Shown one piece after another: positions 46,501 to 58,500 of a DNA stretch of 60,000 nucleotides. Within the stretch, counting starts at the first letter, position 1. The number at the start of each line of letters is the position of its first letter. The notes beneath the pieces are model-generated. The model searched no databases and was not told the DNA's origin. It was given only the letters and a program-made list of their open reading frames with translations. Origin of the DNA: Phoronis australis (taxonomy: Eukaryota; Phoronida; Phoronidae); assembly GCA_002633005.1 (NCBI GenBank), contig NMRA01000003.1, positions 202,129 through 262,128 on the forward strand. Direction: 5' to 3'. A program made the translations under genes and the position numbers.

Positions 46501-49500
46501 ATTTGGGTATCCACACACATAGTCTAACAGGAATACTATTACTTATTGCTGCAACACCACACCGAGTGGAAAGTGGGCGCCCACCATTACTGTATCGCCT
46601 CCGGCTGGTAAAACAAGAAAGTAAGACAAGCAACGAGTAAAAACCTACTAGTATGAATTAAAGATAATAGTTAAATAAAACTCGACCTCTTCCGGAGTCG
46701 CACATGGTTATAAGACATGGGCACCGTTTCTTAAAAAGACTTACATTTGGTCTTAGCTACGATGGTTGAATCTTAATTTTTTATTGGCGAACAATTTTTG
46801 AAGCAGGTTCACGAACGTGGGCTGCGCTCAGTTAGAATGTGATCTTCAGTTACATCTATGTCAGTAGCACTCGATTTACTTACTTCAGGTAATCCCCTGT
46901 CTTAGCTTCGAAAAAGGCGCGGGGTCTAATATTTTCACTCGAAATCGAACGCGAAATTATTTTTAACATTTTCTATTCTATTTAAATACAAACTCAAGAT
47001 ATGTGCTTATTATCCTGTGTTTGAATATATTATGGTTTAGGGGGATGACTGCGTAATTTTGCAATTTAGTGACCACAGTATTAAAGCTGTAAGTTTGAAA
47101 TTTCGAGCTTTACTCGAAATCTTGAGTTTTTACTCGAGTTTGCAGCTCGACACTAGGAGGTCATCAAGTGCGAAGTTAGAGTACACTATTTTGCGTAATT
47201 CATAATATACTCGAGCACAGAATGCTGGTTAATTATCTTGCAAAATAGCAAAAACATTTTACAGTTCGATCTCGCGTAAAAAGATTTTATCCTGGACCTA
47301 TATGTACGACCTTCGATAACAAGAGCAACGCGAGCGATGAAATGCGCCCACGTGTGCGTCTAGTGGCGTTTTTTAGTATCATAAAAATGGCCGTTAGATA
47401 GCGCAGAATATGTCAAACACGTCCGAAATTTGGAAGGCGTCGTTGCCTCTCAAATACAAAAGTATTTGCCATAATTTCATGAAAATTCAGGCAAGGAATT
47501 ATCTCCAAACATACAGAGGCACACGTAAAAAAGACAAATTGTCATAGGTCGGGGCAGCAGCAATCGAATAGTCCATCTGTTGTCATGTTAATAGGAATAC
47601 ACTTGTCAAATAGTGATCGTGCAAGGAGTTTGATAGATACAGCCACAGTTACTGGAAAATGGCAGTAGAGGGCACAACAGTAGTTGGCCCCATCTGAAAA
47701 TCCATGCCATAAGTGCTGTTTAGTGTCAGTAGGAATACACCTGCCAATTTTAATAACAATTCTCTGACCGGTTTGGTGGATATAAAGGAACACAGGACAA
47801 CTCAGACTAAAATAATTAAAGTTGCCACTTGGTGGTGCACAATATGTCAAATCTATCTCAAAATAGAAAAGTTTTGTCATCTTAATAGAATTGCCAAATT
47901 TAGTGTAAAATATCCGAGACAAAGGTAAAAAATAAAATTGCAACTAGGGGCTCAGCGGTAGTCAGAGCCGCCCAACACACCGTGGGCAAAAACTGTCACG
48001 TTTATAGGAAAATATATCCAAAAGTTCACAAACATTCTGCAAATGAAACAGAAACTACTACCATGGTCGTAAAAAACACAAATCACAACTTAGGGGACGC
48101 CACAGTTGACAAATGTATTCGCAAATCAACGTAGGCAATGGTCGATCAGGAATGCAACTCAGTGCTTCATACTGATCTTTTGGGCAGTTTGGCGGATAAA
48201 TAGGAGGGCGCTGAATAATTACGAACACGAAATAATAAAAATGACCACTAGGTGACCCAGAATACATCTAATCAGAGAAATATGGAAAGACATCGTAATT
48301 GCCACCTTAACAGAAACCTATAAGCCAAATCTCACAAAAATTCATCAAAAAACTCCAATGATACAGAGGCAAATGTAAGCACTAAAATTCTCACTAAGGG
48401 TGCATCTGTAGTAGGACTGATCTGAAACTCGTCGCTATCCGTTACCGTCTCTACAGGGATACACCTGCCACATTTCATAAGATCATCCAAAGGGTTAAGT
48501 ACGTACAGCCGAGAATGCAAATAACACACCAAAATTGCCACTAAGAATTGTCTAACGTGAGGTAGCCACAAGCGATGAGTAGTACATCCATGAACAGAGG
48601 AGGAGGACAGATTCAACTAGACCTAGCATACAACGCTGTCCTTCCTTATAGCTGATCCCACTGGAGCGTCACACATCCGGGTTCTCGACAAACAACCCTT
48701 AGGTCTCCTATACTGCGGTTTTTTTCATGCGTCTCCATCTCCCTCCCCCCATTTCTATGGTAGTAATCGACAACTAACCTTGACGTATTCCTGAAATGTA
48801 GCACGAAGCTGCCTGAAGCTCCTGCACGCCAGAACTACATTAAACCTGGACTCATTAGTTCCCCACTTCTTCTCTCCAGCGTTGAACAACTCATTGGCCT
48901 CTCTAATGGCAAGCTTATGGTCTACAGTTGTCGATTCTTCTCGCGCAGCCTAGTAGAAGTACAGTATGCTTAAGATTACACGTACGTAGAACTTTATTGG
49001 TAAATCTGAGTATTTGGCTTTTGTTTGGCACGCAAGTCAGGCAAATGTGAGTTTTATTTGTATGTTGGAACCGATTAACTGCAACATTACTTTGACTAAA
49101 GTTCCCTTTTAAGAGTGTTTTGGACAACAGTGCATAAAGCACAGTATCATTTAGTTTCACATGAATCTGACCAGCCATTTCTAACTTGTCATGTTCCGAA
49201 GTGAGCCAATGTAGGGTCCTACATTGCTTTAAACGCCACAAATAATCGAGCAAATTAGACAGTTTAAGCTAAACCTTTATACAGGGTCGCATCACTGTTT
49301 ATATAAGTTCTCATGCGACAGGTGCTTGCATTCGTTACTAACCCGATACACTTATTCCATTGTCTTTTTTAAATTCAACCTTTCAACCCTACCATAAAAC
49401 ATGTTTGTTGAAAATTTTCTTGTCTAGAAGCGTACTTTTACGCACCCCCCCCCCTTGGCTGCCGCAAAGAAAAATAAAACAGCAAGGGCGTGGAGGAAAT

Positions 49501-52500
49501 ATTGTGTTCATTAGTTAACCCCGGTATAACCGGTTTCCCGTCTTTTTTGTTGGTTTCTTTATTTAGGCCTCTAGTTGTTTATCAGGTAGAAGGTACACAT
49601 CCTCGGAATTTTGAACCCACCTTTTATGCTGCGCACACGTATGCAATCGTGCTTTGCACAATTGTCCGAGACAAAATGTTGGCCCCCCTTATGATATCCT
49701 AGATTCGCCCAGATGACCACGTTGACCCAAGACCATGACGAGCCCGTCCGCTCATTTTACGCCCGTATGCGAGGCCAAGCTGGTGTGTGCCAGTGCTCCC
49801 TGTCCTTTCCATCTTGCAACCAACCTGTTGACTGTACTGACTGTGATAACAGAAGTTGTGTGCCAAGGCCTAGCCGAAAAAGACGTCCAGCTCGACTTAT
49901 TGGGGGCTCCAACAGGTCGCAATATCTAGAGGAGGCCCTATTGTTTGTTGAGGAAAAGGAAACGTTCAAAGGCTCCGCTCCACGCCCCGCCAAGCCCACT
50001 CACGTCCACGCAGTAAAAAGCACCTACCGTAGATACGGGGATGCACGCCCAAAACCCCACCCGAAAACATTTTACTTGATAAGCGTCCTGATATGAGCGC
50101 CACATCTACATACTGCGTCCAGACGGGACACGGAAAACAAGCACTGACGAAAATATGCCAAACATCTTGCCCCGCGTTCGGTCACACTTGTGAGAGGTGT
50201 AACACCAAGCATCACTTCCCTGCTGTATCGCGGTGGCCGCTGCACCGAGCAAGATATATGGCACGATATAGGGTAAAGTGAAAACGTGCATTTTAAAAAA
50301 TGTCGGGTTTTGACGGTGAAATCGACACATTTCGTTTCTCAACTAAAACCCGCAAAAACTTGCTGATTAAACTACGATCACCGACTGGATCGTCACTGAC
50401 TTTCCGGCAGCGGGACAGCGGGAGCGAACTTCTCCCAGTGTGTCCACCACCAATCCGTGGGTAATGGATACGTGGGCGCAGGGCAGCCGATCAGGCCTTA
50501 TATGTGTACCACTTCAGATGCCATACTGGGAGACCACAAAAAATATATACGCCGGTCGGCACTTAGTCCGCGGCATCACGACTGCCAACGCAGCATAAAG
50601 CGGGGTCTATCGGCAGGCCGGGATACAGTCCCTAGTCGTGTCCCGGGTACAATGGCGACTAGAGAGGACGCCCTTCGCAACCGCCATATGCTCGACGCGG
50701 AACACTGTTCAGAACACACCCGGCGTCTTCTCACACTCAAAGTGGGTGACACCGTGCGCCTCGAGAAACAGGTTGGCAACCACCTAACCAAATGGGACAA
50801 GACCGGCACCGTCATCGAAGTCCGTCAGTTTGACCAATACCTCAGTAGTCCGCGTTGACGGCTCTGGTCGAGTCACCCTACGGAACAGGAAGTTCCTGCG
50901 ACAGTTCGTTTCCGTACACACCCCATCACACCGTTGCACCTTGTTCGAGCTGACTTGGCTTGTGACCCATAGCCGCCAGCCTTCAACCCCCACATCCTGA
51001 TCCAGGACCGACACTCACCCTCGACACCGTGTTTGGATTCTCCTGCGAAGCCACCACCACACCGCCAGATCTTCCACCCAAATCCACTCCACCGGCAGCA
51101 GTCCCGCAGTCGCCGGCAGCAACGTCACCACCGGCTCCAACAGACAACACGCCGCCGCGACGTTCAGTTCCCTCCGTGAGAAGAATTAAAGCGACCCGCG
51201 TGGTTCAGAGATTTAAATAGTGCCCTAGCTTCCTGTCTGTCGTTTCATTTTATCAGTCCTATTGTGGCTCTCTGTTTCCTTTTCGTCTCCGCTAAGGACT
51301 TGGGGGGAGATAGAGAATTACGGCATATAAATGGCGTTGGCTATTCGCGCTAGCCGCCATGTTCCTTTTGTCTCTGAGTCTATTGTTTAATTAGCTGTAA
51401 GATTTCCTTATTTCTAGTAGCCTTAATACAATCTTTAGCGTTGCTAACCTATCACAATCACACCTCGTATATCGACAACCTATTATTTACTCTCTGTCTC
51501 TGTTTTTTCAGGTTACGATCATTTGTCGTATAGGCCTACTAACATCAATAAACAATAAAGAAGCACTCTTGCGAGTAAGTTCTAGTGACACCGCCAGTGA
51601 GTAGTGTTTCATGGTTTTCTGCTAACTGTTACACGTGTTTTTCTTCGCCACGGGATCGCCGTAGGGTAGTCAGTGTACGTTTCGGTGGTTGTACTGCGGA
51701 AGCACGGCGGTGACGGAGGTGCTACAGCGGTCCTTGAACGGTGCCACTGACGGTCATGACGGCGTTGGATTGGCCCAACCTGTGGTGGCATTGCGGAAGT
51801 TTTGAACATGTTAAAAGTTTCCGCCGTGCCACTACGAAGGTCCGCGGTTTTGACAATTTTCCACGGTGCTGCGGCGATCAATGGTGGAACCACTACTGAA
51901 CCACGGCGATCAATGGCGGAACCACTGTGGAACCAAGGCGATCATTGCGGTGCCTCTGCGATTTATGCCGCACAAGCACTGCAGTGTCACCGCGCTCCGG
52001 TGTGACGGGAGTTTTCCTTATGGGGAGGTTATGTGAGACTAAATTTGACCTTTCGCGATGACTCGATCTCCAGAGGACAGAGCGAGAACGGGAAACAACT
52101 AACAACGACGTCTACTTGGTCGAACGTCAAAATCATCTTGGTTTGCTAGTAAGATTGCGACGTCGGGTGCTACTATTATGATGATTGTATGCTATGCATA
52201 TCTTAACTTTAATTTAAAAAATGATAAAGTCGTGAGCAGTTAGGAAAATCAAGGTGATGTAAGGGAACTGGTGTTACACATGATTCAGTCGTCCAAGGAC
52301 GGAGTACAATAACTGTCCAGATGACAGAAATACGGGACAACTTTTACTGTCGTATAAGGCGCACGCAACTACCAATCTGTCCATACCTGGCACAAAGATA
52401 CCAAAAGTCTTTTGAAATGGCCACTGGTCTCACTTACAACGTCTTTCTCAAGATCGCGTTTGTAGTCTGCAACATTCAGAACAGCATTTTGTAACAGCTT

Positions 52501-55500
52501 GCTTTTGCAAAGTTTCACGTTCATGGAATTCTAAACAGTCAAATACATGGTTTAACAAACAAGTGCAGATTATTTTATGAACATATATCCCAATTAAGCA
52601 CGACCGATTTGTCTTTACAGCAGATCACAAACTATATCATAGTTCTTTGAATGTCAACTCATCCCATATAAAGGCTCATTTTTATTCATTTTGGGCTCAG
52701 CTTCCTGATCAGAAGATTGATTCCGTATTTCCGGCGGCACAGCAAATTTGAATAGTCTTCTGACAACCCAACATGAGAGGTCAAACGCGAAACAGCTGGC
52801 CACCGGGAAAGGGAGTTGAAATGTTTGTCAGTCTGTGTAATTTGCAATGAACACGGGGGACACGGCAGGGAGAGGGGGTTTAAACGACCGGGTTTCAGCA
52901 GAAGGGAGGGCTTCATGTGATGGGCTGGATCGCCATGTCCTCGTTCGTTGTGGGACCTCATGGCCACTACGCCAATGCTGTTGCCACTTGCATCAGAAAA
53001 TGATTTTTTGACAACGTACTGGAGCCCCGTTCTGACACACGTTGCTCTGCCATTGATCTCGACCTCGCCCCAATGAAACTGGTGAATGCCAATAAAACAT
53101 TCAGAGTATGCTTAGGTACAATAAACGAGATACATGTTAAGCACTGTATCGACCTATGTATCATTGGGGTGAAACGACTCTGTCGCAGCATGAGGCCTGC
53201 CAAAGTAAAAACGATGTATTTTAAACTGCGCTAATCAAACGACTTACACTGGCTATAGGCAGTACGGATCTCATTAATTTCAACGTTTGTTCTGGTGCAG
53301 AGTATTTCAATTAAGTCAGGCTCTTGCGTTCCTGCGCCTCTCATTGCTCTGCGGAGTGACTTGGCATCGAGGAGTGCAGGAGGCTCAAACATAGCAAGGA
53401 GAACTTCCTCCAAGTTCCCAGATAGTTCTGATTTCAATTCCATTATCAGGTCCTAGGAGTAGACAGAAGGACCATAAAAGCAACTCCTATTGACTTAATT
53501 CATGTTATGTACAAAGAGTAAAGTTGAGAAAAGTCCTGCATAGCGGCTATGAATAAATGGCATACTTAATTGAGAACACGATTGGGCAGCTTGATACAAT
53601 TGCACATTCATGCTCTCTGTACAGTTTACGATCGAATACTGTACAGAGATTGTGATATAATGTATATCAAGGTGTCCAATAGAAAGCATATGAGTCGTGT
53701 TTTCAATCAATTTTTGTTACTGAAGGGCTGCTATAAAACTAGAAAAGACATACAAGGATGAATATATAACTCTAATATAAAATTGTTTTGTGTTAGAAAC
53801 AATCATGTCACAAGATTAGGATACCTTTCCATACATAGTTTTGAACTGTTTCTTGATTTGCTGTCGCTGAGAGTTTGATCTGGTAGTAATAAGATCGACA
53901 ATTGCTTCTCTATCGGTCCCTGAAAATAAAAAGATCACAGTGTGTTAACCGGCGATCACATCAGTTCGGACGTCTCAGCTATTGTTATGAGATCTCACCG
54001 GCACCAGGGGGGGGGGCTCGGGGAGCTCGAATGAGCCCCCCNNNNNNCCCCCCCCCCCCCCCAATTGGCGAAGTGGGCAAAAAGGTCCGCCCCCGAGAGA
54101 CAAAAAGTCCGAGAAAATGGGAAAAAAGTCCACTAAGTAACCGCAAAGTCGCAATTCACTGAGGTACTCCCGTTTTTTTATTATTAGTCCGCCCGCTCTT
54201 TTGTTAGCGAATGGTCCACAACGTCGGGAATTCGAGCCCCCCATATCGAAGACTGGGTGCGCGCATGCAGCGTATGCATTTGCGATATAAGAAGCGCTGT
54301 AGGAAATGGTGCTTGGCTTGTTCCCTGCCTATGCGCACACTCAGCCTAAAATATAGGGTGCTCGAATTTCGCGATATGTGGACCTTTTACTGGAAAAATA
54401 AGGAGAAGACTAAAAAAAGTAGGGTCCTAGGCTCAGACGCATGAATTGTGCATTCGCGACGAATTCCTGTGGACTTTTGTCTAGTTTCCTCGGACTTTCT
54501 GTTTAATTCTTTGAGTCGGACCTTTTTGCCCACTTCGCCAATGGGGGGGTCGATCGAGCGCATGAAATACTGCCATTCGCGGAACACCTCGGGTATTGTC
54601 GTATAGCGTCAACTAATTTTTGCTTGGAGAAAATCGTGACTGCGCGTGCAAACTTCACTCATTACAGTAAGTCACACGATACTTAAAATGGTGAATCTTA
54701 TGTCGTCGATTACGCCTTGGTGTACCTGTGATTACGGGCTTAGAGTTAACAGCACATCAAGAGGCAGATCAAGGATTGCGAATGAGGTTGGGTACGATGT
54801 TTGAAAGCTGCTGTGTTAAAGCCATAATTCCAGTCGTTTCTTGGCCTAATCCATGAGGCTTTGTTGTTATGACTGAAATTCGAGCGTACGCAAACATGAA
54901 ACACCTCCGAGAGAACCGGAACACCTCGGGCATTACCGTAGCCTCCATTTATCCCTTGGAAGCATTTTACATCTGCGCGTGTGCGCATGCACTTCAATCA
55001 TTATAGCAAGTAACGTGACTCACAAAATAGAGAATACAGTCGAGCGGCGCCGGAAATGACCTATCCCCAGGATTTTGAGTGACAGCTTAACTGACCATTT
55101 AGAACTCATCATTCTTGACACACCTTCGTTTTCAAGCCGCCATTTTACCGGACAAACAACCCTTAGTGTTTGTTAGTCGACATTACGCAAGGGCCGGGCG
55201 GAGCTTGCGATAGGTCAATTCTTTGAGAAAAAGTATCGATATACTCATAATCACTACCCACACTATTGTCTTAGTTGTCTCATATACTCCGATAGTCACA
55301 CTGGTGCCTCGACACACATTGCAATTTGTTGTTTGATGTGGAGCACGCCGATTCCGCTGTCTTTTTCTATCAACTTATGAGAACCCTCAATAGCCCATCA
55401 TTACCCGTTATTTTTTATGACAAAACTAGAGTTATAGAACTTACGCCGCATCAGCAACATTATGTGCATTCAGGCTGTCGGTGTATCCTCCCATTCAGCA

Positions 55501-58500
55501 ACTCCACGGCCGGGCTAGTGTCAATCGTACAACAGGATAGTATGATACGATAATCGGACTGCACAGACATAACTGGTTTTCACTAATAGGAGTGAAAAAA
55601 CAGACCAGCTTTACGAAGTCAGCCACGACAGGAATAAATGACATACTTCATGCAGTTACTTACCAAGTCCTCTCATTGCAGTCCTTAGTACTTCGCTATC
55701 TGCTTCAGCATTAAATGAACTAGGAGCCTGAACTGTGCCTTGCCCAATCTCTTCATTTGCACTTAGTTGTTGGGCCCTGACTTGCTGCACATTTGCATCC
55801 CCAGCCTTACCTACACAGGAACACTCATTTTAAGACGTTTGACACAATTTCTTATTTGATTATTTAAACATTATCTTATTTGGCTCTGTTACATCCGCCT
55901 AAACAGAGGAATTTCAGGCAAAAATGCGAAGTTTCCTTGTTAACACACTAAAATTTGCCGCTTTACTTTCGAATTAAATCATAGCAAATGTCTACATAAC
56001 ACTTGCGTTTAGCCGTTCTCATGTTATTGTTGGGACATTTGATGAGGCACACTTTCATTTCACGCCATAAATATAGGTTATCCCACATACACAGGAACAC
56101 TACATCCAAGGCCTATCGAGCATTCATTTCATCTGGAAATGTACTAACAAAACCGAGGTCGAGTTGGGACATTGCCAGATAAAGTGAATTCGAGATTAGA
56201 TATCATAGTAGTATTCCTAATTATATGGGGGAAAACCTATTTATCCCTTACGTATGAAATCATTTGCTTCGCGGTGATATCTTGTTGCCACGTGCCTTGG
56301 CTTGTTGTTGTGTGACGTCATACATATCTTGTAAGCCCACCCGCGCCGGCAACAAGCTTTTCTACATGATGTTGAATAATTAGAAAAGTTTTATTTCGTA
56401 ACAATTAACAAGAGTTTGTAAAATACACAAGTCACAACAATGAACCATTGATTACCTTAAAACTTAGAAACGGTCCACCCGGGAAAAACACACTTAACAG
56501 TTGTCCAGAGGTTTGTCATTATTATCTTCGATAAATTTTTCAAGTCTATTTTTCATTTCTTAGCTTCTGAAATCATGGGCGGATACAGGATTTTGAGTTG
56601 GAGGGGGGGCAGGGCAGAGTATTAGCTAAGGTTTTGTCCATCAGACATTTGCACTCCGGAACTGCCACATGGAATTTGGGAGAATTTTAGGCGGGGCCAT
56701 GGTCCCCTTGGCTCCCCTCTAAATCCGCGACTGGAAATGGAGATTGGGATACAGATATTTTCCCGGTTGATTATAGCATGGGAAAATAACGAAAGAAACT
56801 GTGTTTGGTGAAGTAGCTGATTTCGCGAAACTTGAGATAAGGACTGCTGCGAAAGTCGAGGAATGCTGCCAGCAGACGTTTGTGTCAGTAAAGAAATATG
56901 TACTTGATATTGGGTCGCAATTTCCTGTAGACACCTTAGTTATCAATGTATATATACTGCCTTCATAACAAAAAGTTTTCGTTTGATTTGAATTAGATTT
57001 TTGCCCGATTTTGTTGGGGACGTTATGTAGACAAATGATCCACTTTTGATGACCCAGATTAAAGATCGGGCCTGATCACCGTGGGTCCGAATTTTTATCG
57101 GTAAACGTTTGCGGACACGTTATAGTTTTTATAGCTATAAAAATGAATTTTCAGGAATGACATCTTGCATGAATATTTTAGATATCTAGACCAATCAAAT
57201 TTGCCGTCATGCACGCAAAATATGCTCTACAATTACAGAGGAGATTGTTCACCAAATGTGGAATACGGCTTTACCAAGGAATACAGATTAGCTCTACCTT
57301 CCCGTATTCCTTGGTGTGTTCCATGGCCGTAGACACACACATATATAAAATAATAACAAAAACTCAACGCAAAATCAAAACTATTGAAATGAATCGAAAT
57401 GAAACATAAAATAATATGCAAATGTTTCATAGATCAGTAAATGTAGTAAAACAACGACTGCTTTACGGCTTTTTGGAAAACTGTCAAATTTCTTTTAAAA
57501 GAGCTATAAACTTACCTTTCCAGTAAGCGTTCGAGCCTATGGTTAATTTCAACACCTCCGTCTGCCTTAGGTGTATGGTAAAACAACAGAACTTGCTGTT
57601 ACCGAGTGGAACTACTCGATCTAAATTGATACAAAATTGGTTATTTTTTTGGGTGGCATTCTTCTTTAATATCATGTTGACGCTTATCTCGTGATTGCAG
57701 TACATCGATTTTGACTTACTTGGGTGGTATCCAGTACCATGTGGATATCCAGTTCCAGTTTGATTTCCTGATGGAGGGTGTTCAGACACAGGTGGATATC
57801 CGGGGCCAGATGGGTATTTCGTTCCAACTGGATATCCTGTAGGAGGGTGTCCAGAAACAGATGTATATCCGGGGCCAGATGGAAATCTAGGAACAGACGG
57901 ATATTCGGGACGAGAAGGATATCCTGCAGGAGGGTGTCCAGGAACAGGCGGATATCCGGGGCCAGATGGATATCCTGAAGGAGGGTGATCAGAAACAGGC
58001 GGATATCCGGTGCCAGATGGATATCCTGAAGGAGGGTGTCCAGAAACAGGCGGATATCCGGGGCCAGATGGATGTCCAGTTCCAGTTGGATATCCTGGAG
58101 GTGGGTGTCCAGGAGCAGACGGATATCCAGGGGCAGTTGGATATCCTGCAGGAGGGTGCGAAGGAACAGGCGGATATCCGGGGCCAGATGGATGTCCAGT
58201 TCCAGTTGGATATCCTGGAAGTGGGTGTCCAGAAGCAGGCGGATATCCAGGGGCAGTTGGATATCCTGCAGGAGGGTGCGAAGGAACAGGCGGATATCCG
58301 GAGCCGGATGGATATCCTGACTGCCCAGGTGGTGGTGGTGGGTAGCCAGCAAGGGGTGGTACCATGTCCGTTGGGCTACTAATGACCAATTGACTCAGCT
58401 GAAATTTAATACAATGGCATTGTAAATACAAAACAGGTAACACCTTAGCAACTGCGCTGTTCAGTTGTATCTCTACAGATTCTAAATTTGCCTATATGTG

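Larger units (their letters stand above)
45367..46972. repeat. Tandem duplication of about 803 bp with an N at the junction
   Basis: Positions 45367-46169 recur at 46171 to about 46972 at an offset of 804, with only scattered substitutions (for example GCTGCGGCATG versus GCCGCGGCACG) and the single base 46170 read as N. Each copy includes one CGGATCC-type element. The junction N and allele-like divergence suggest two haplotypes laid end to end by the assembler. It lies in an annexin intron. Confidence 0.85.

Noticed and set aside
45593-46633. Two near-identical 78-codon minus-strand frames
   Set aside because: They start in the CGGATCC-type repeat and are twins only because of the 803-bp duplication.
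49713-50096. 127-codon plus-strand frame as an independent gene
   Set aside because: Its sequence is the frameshifted gag remnant of the gypsy-type element.
52967-53203. Minus-strand frame between annexin exons
   Set aside because: It lies in an annexin intron, has no homology, and is not needed to complete the four-repeat core.
57684-58382. Long alternative frames on both strands over the annexin GYP exon
   Set aside because: They exist only because the repeat unit is a multiple of three. Their Arg/Ser- or Leu/Asp/Ile-rich products match no family.
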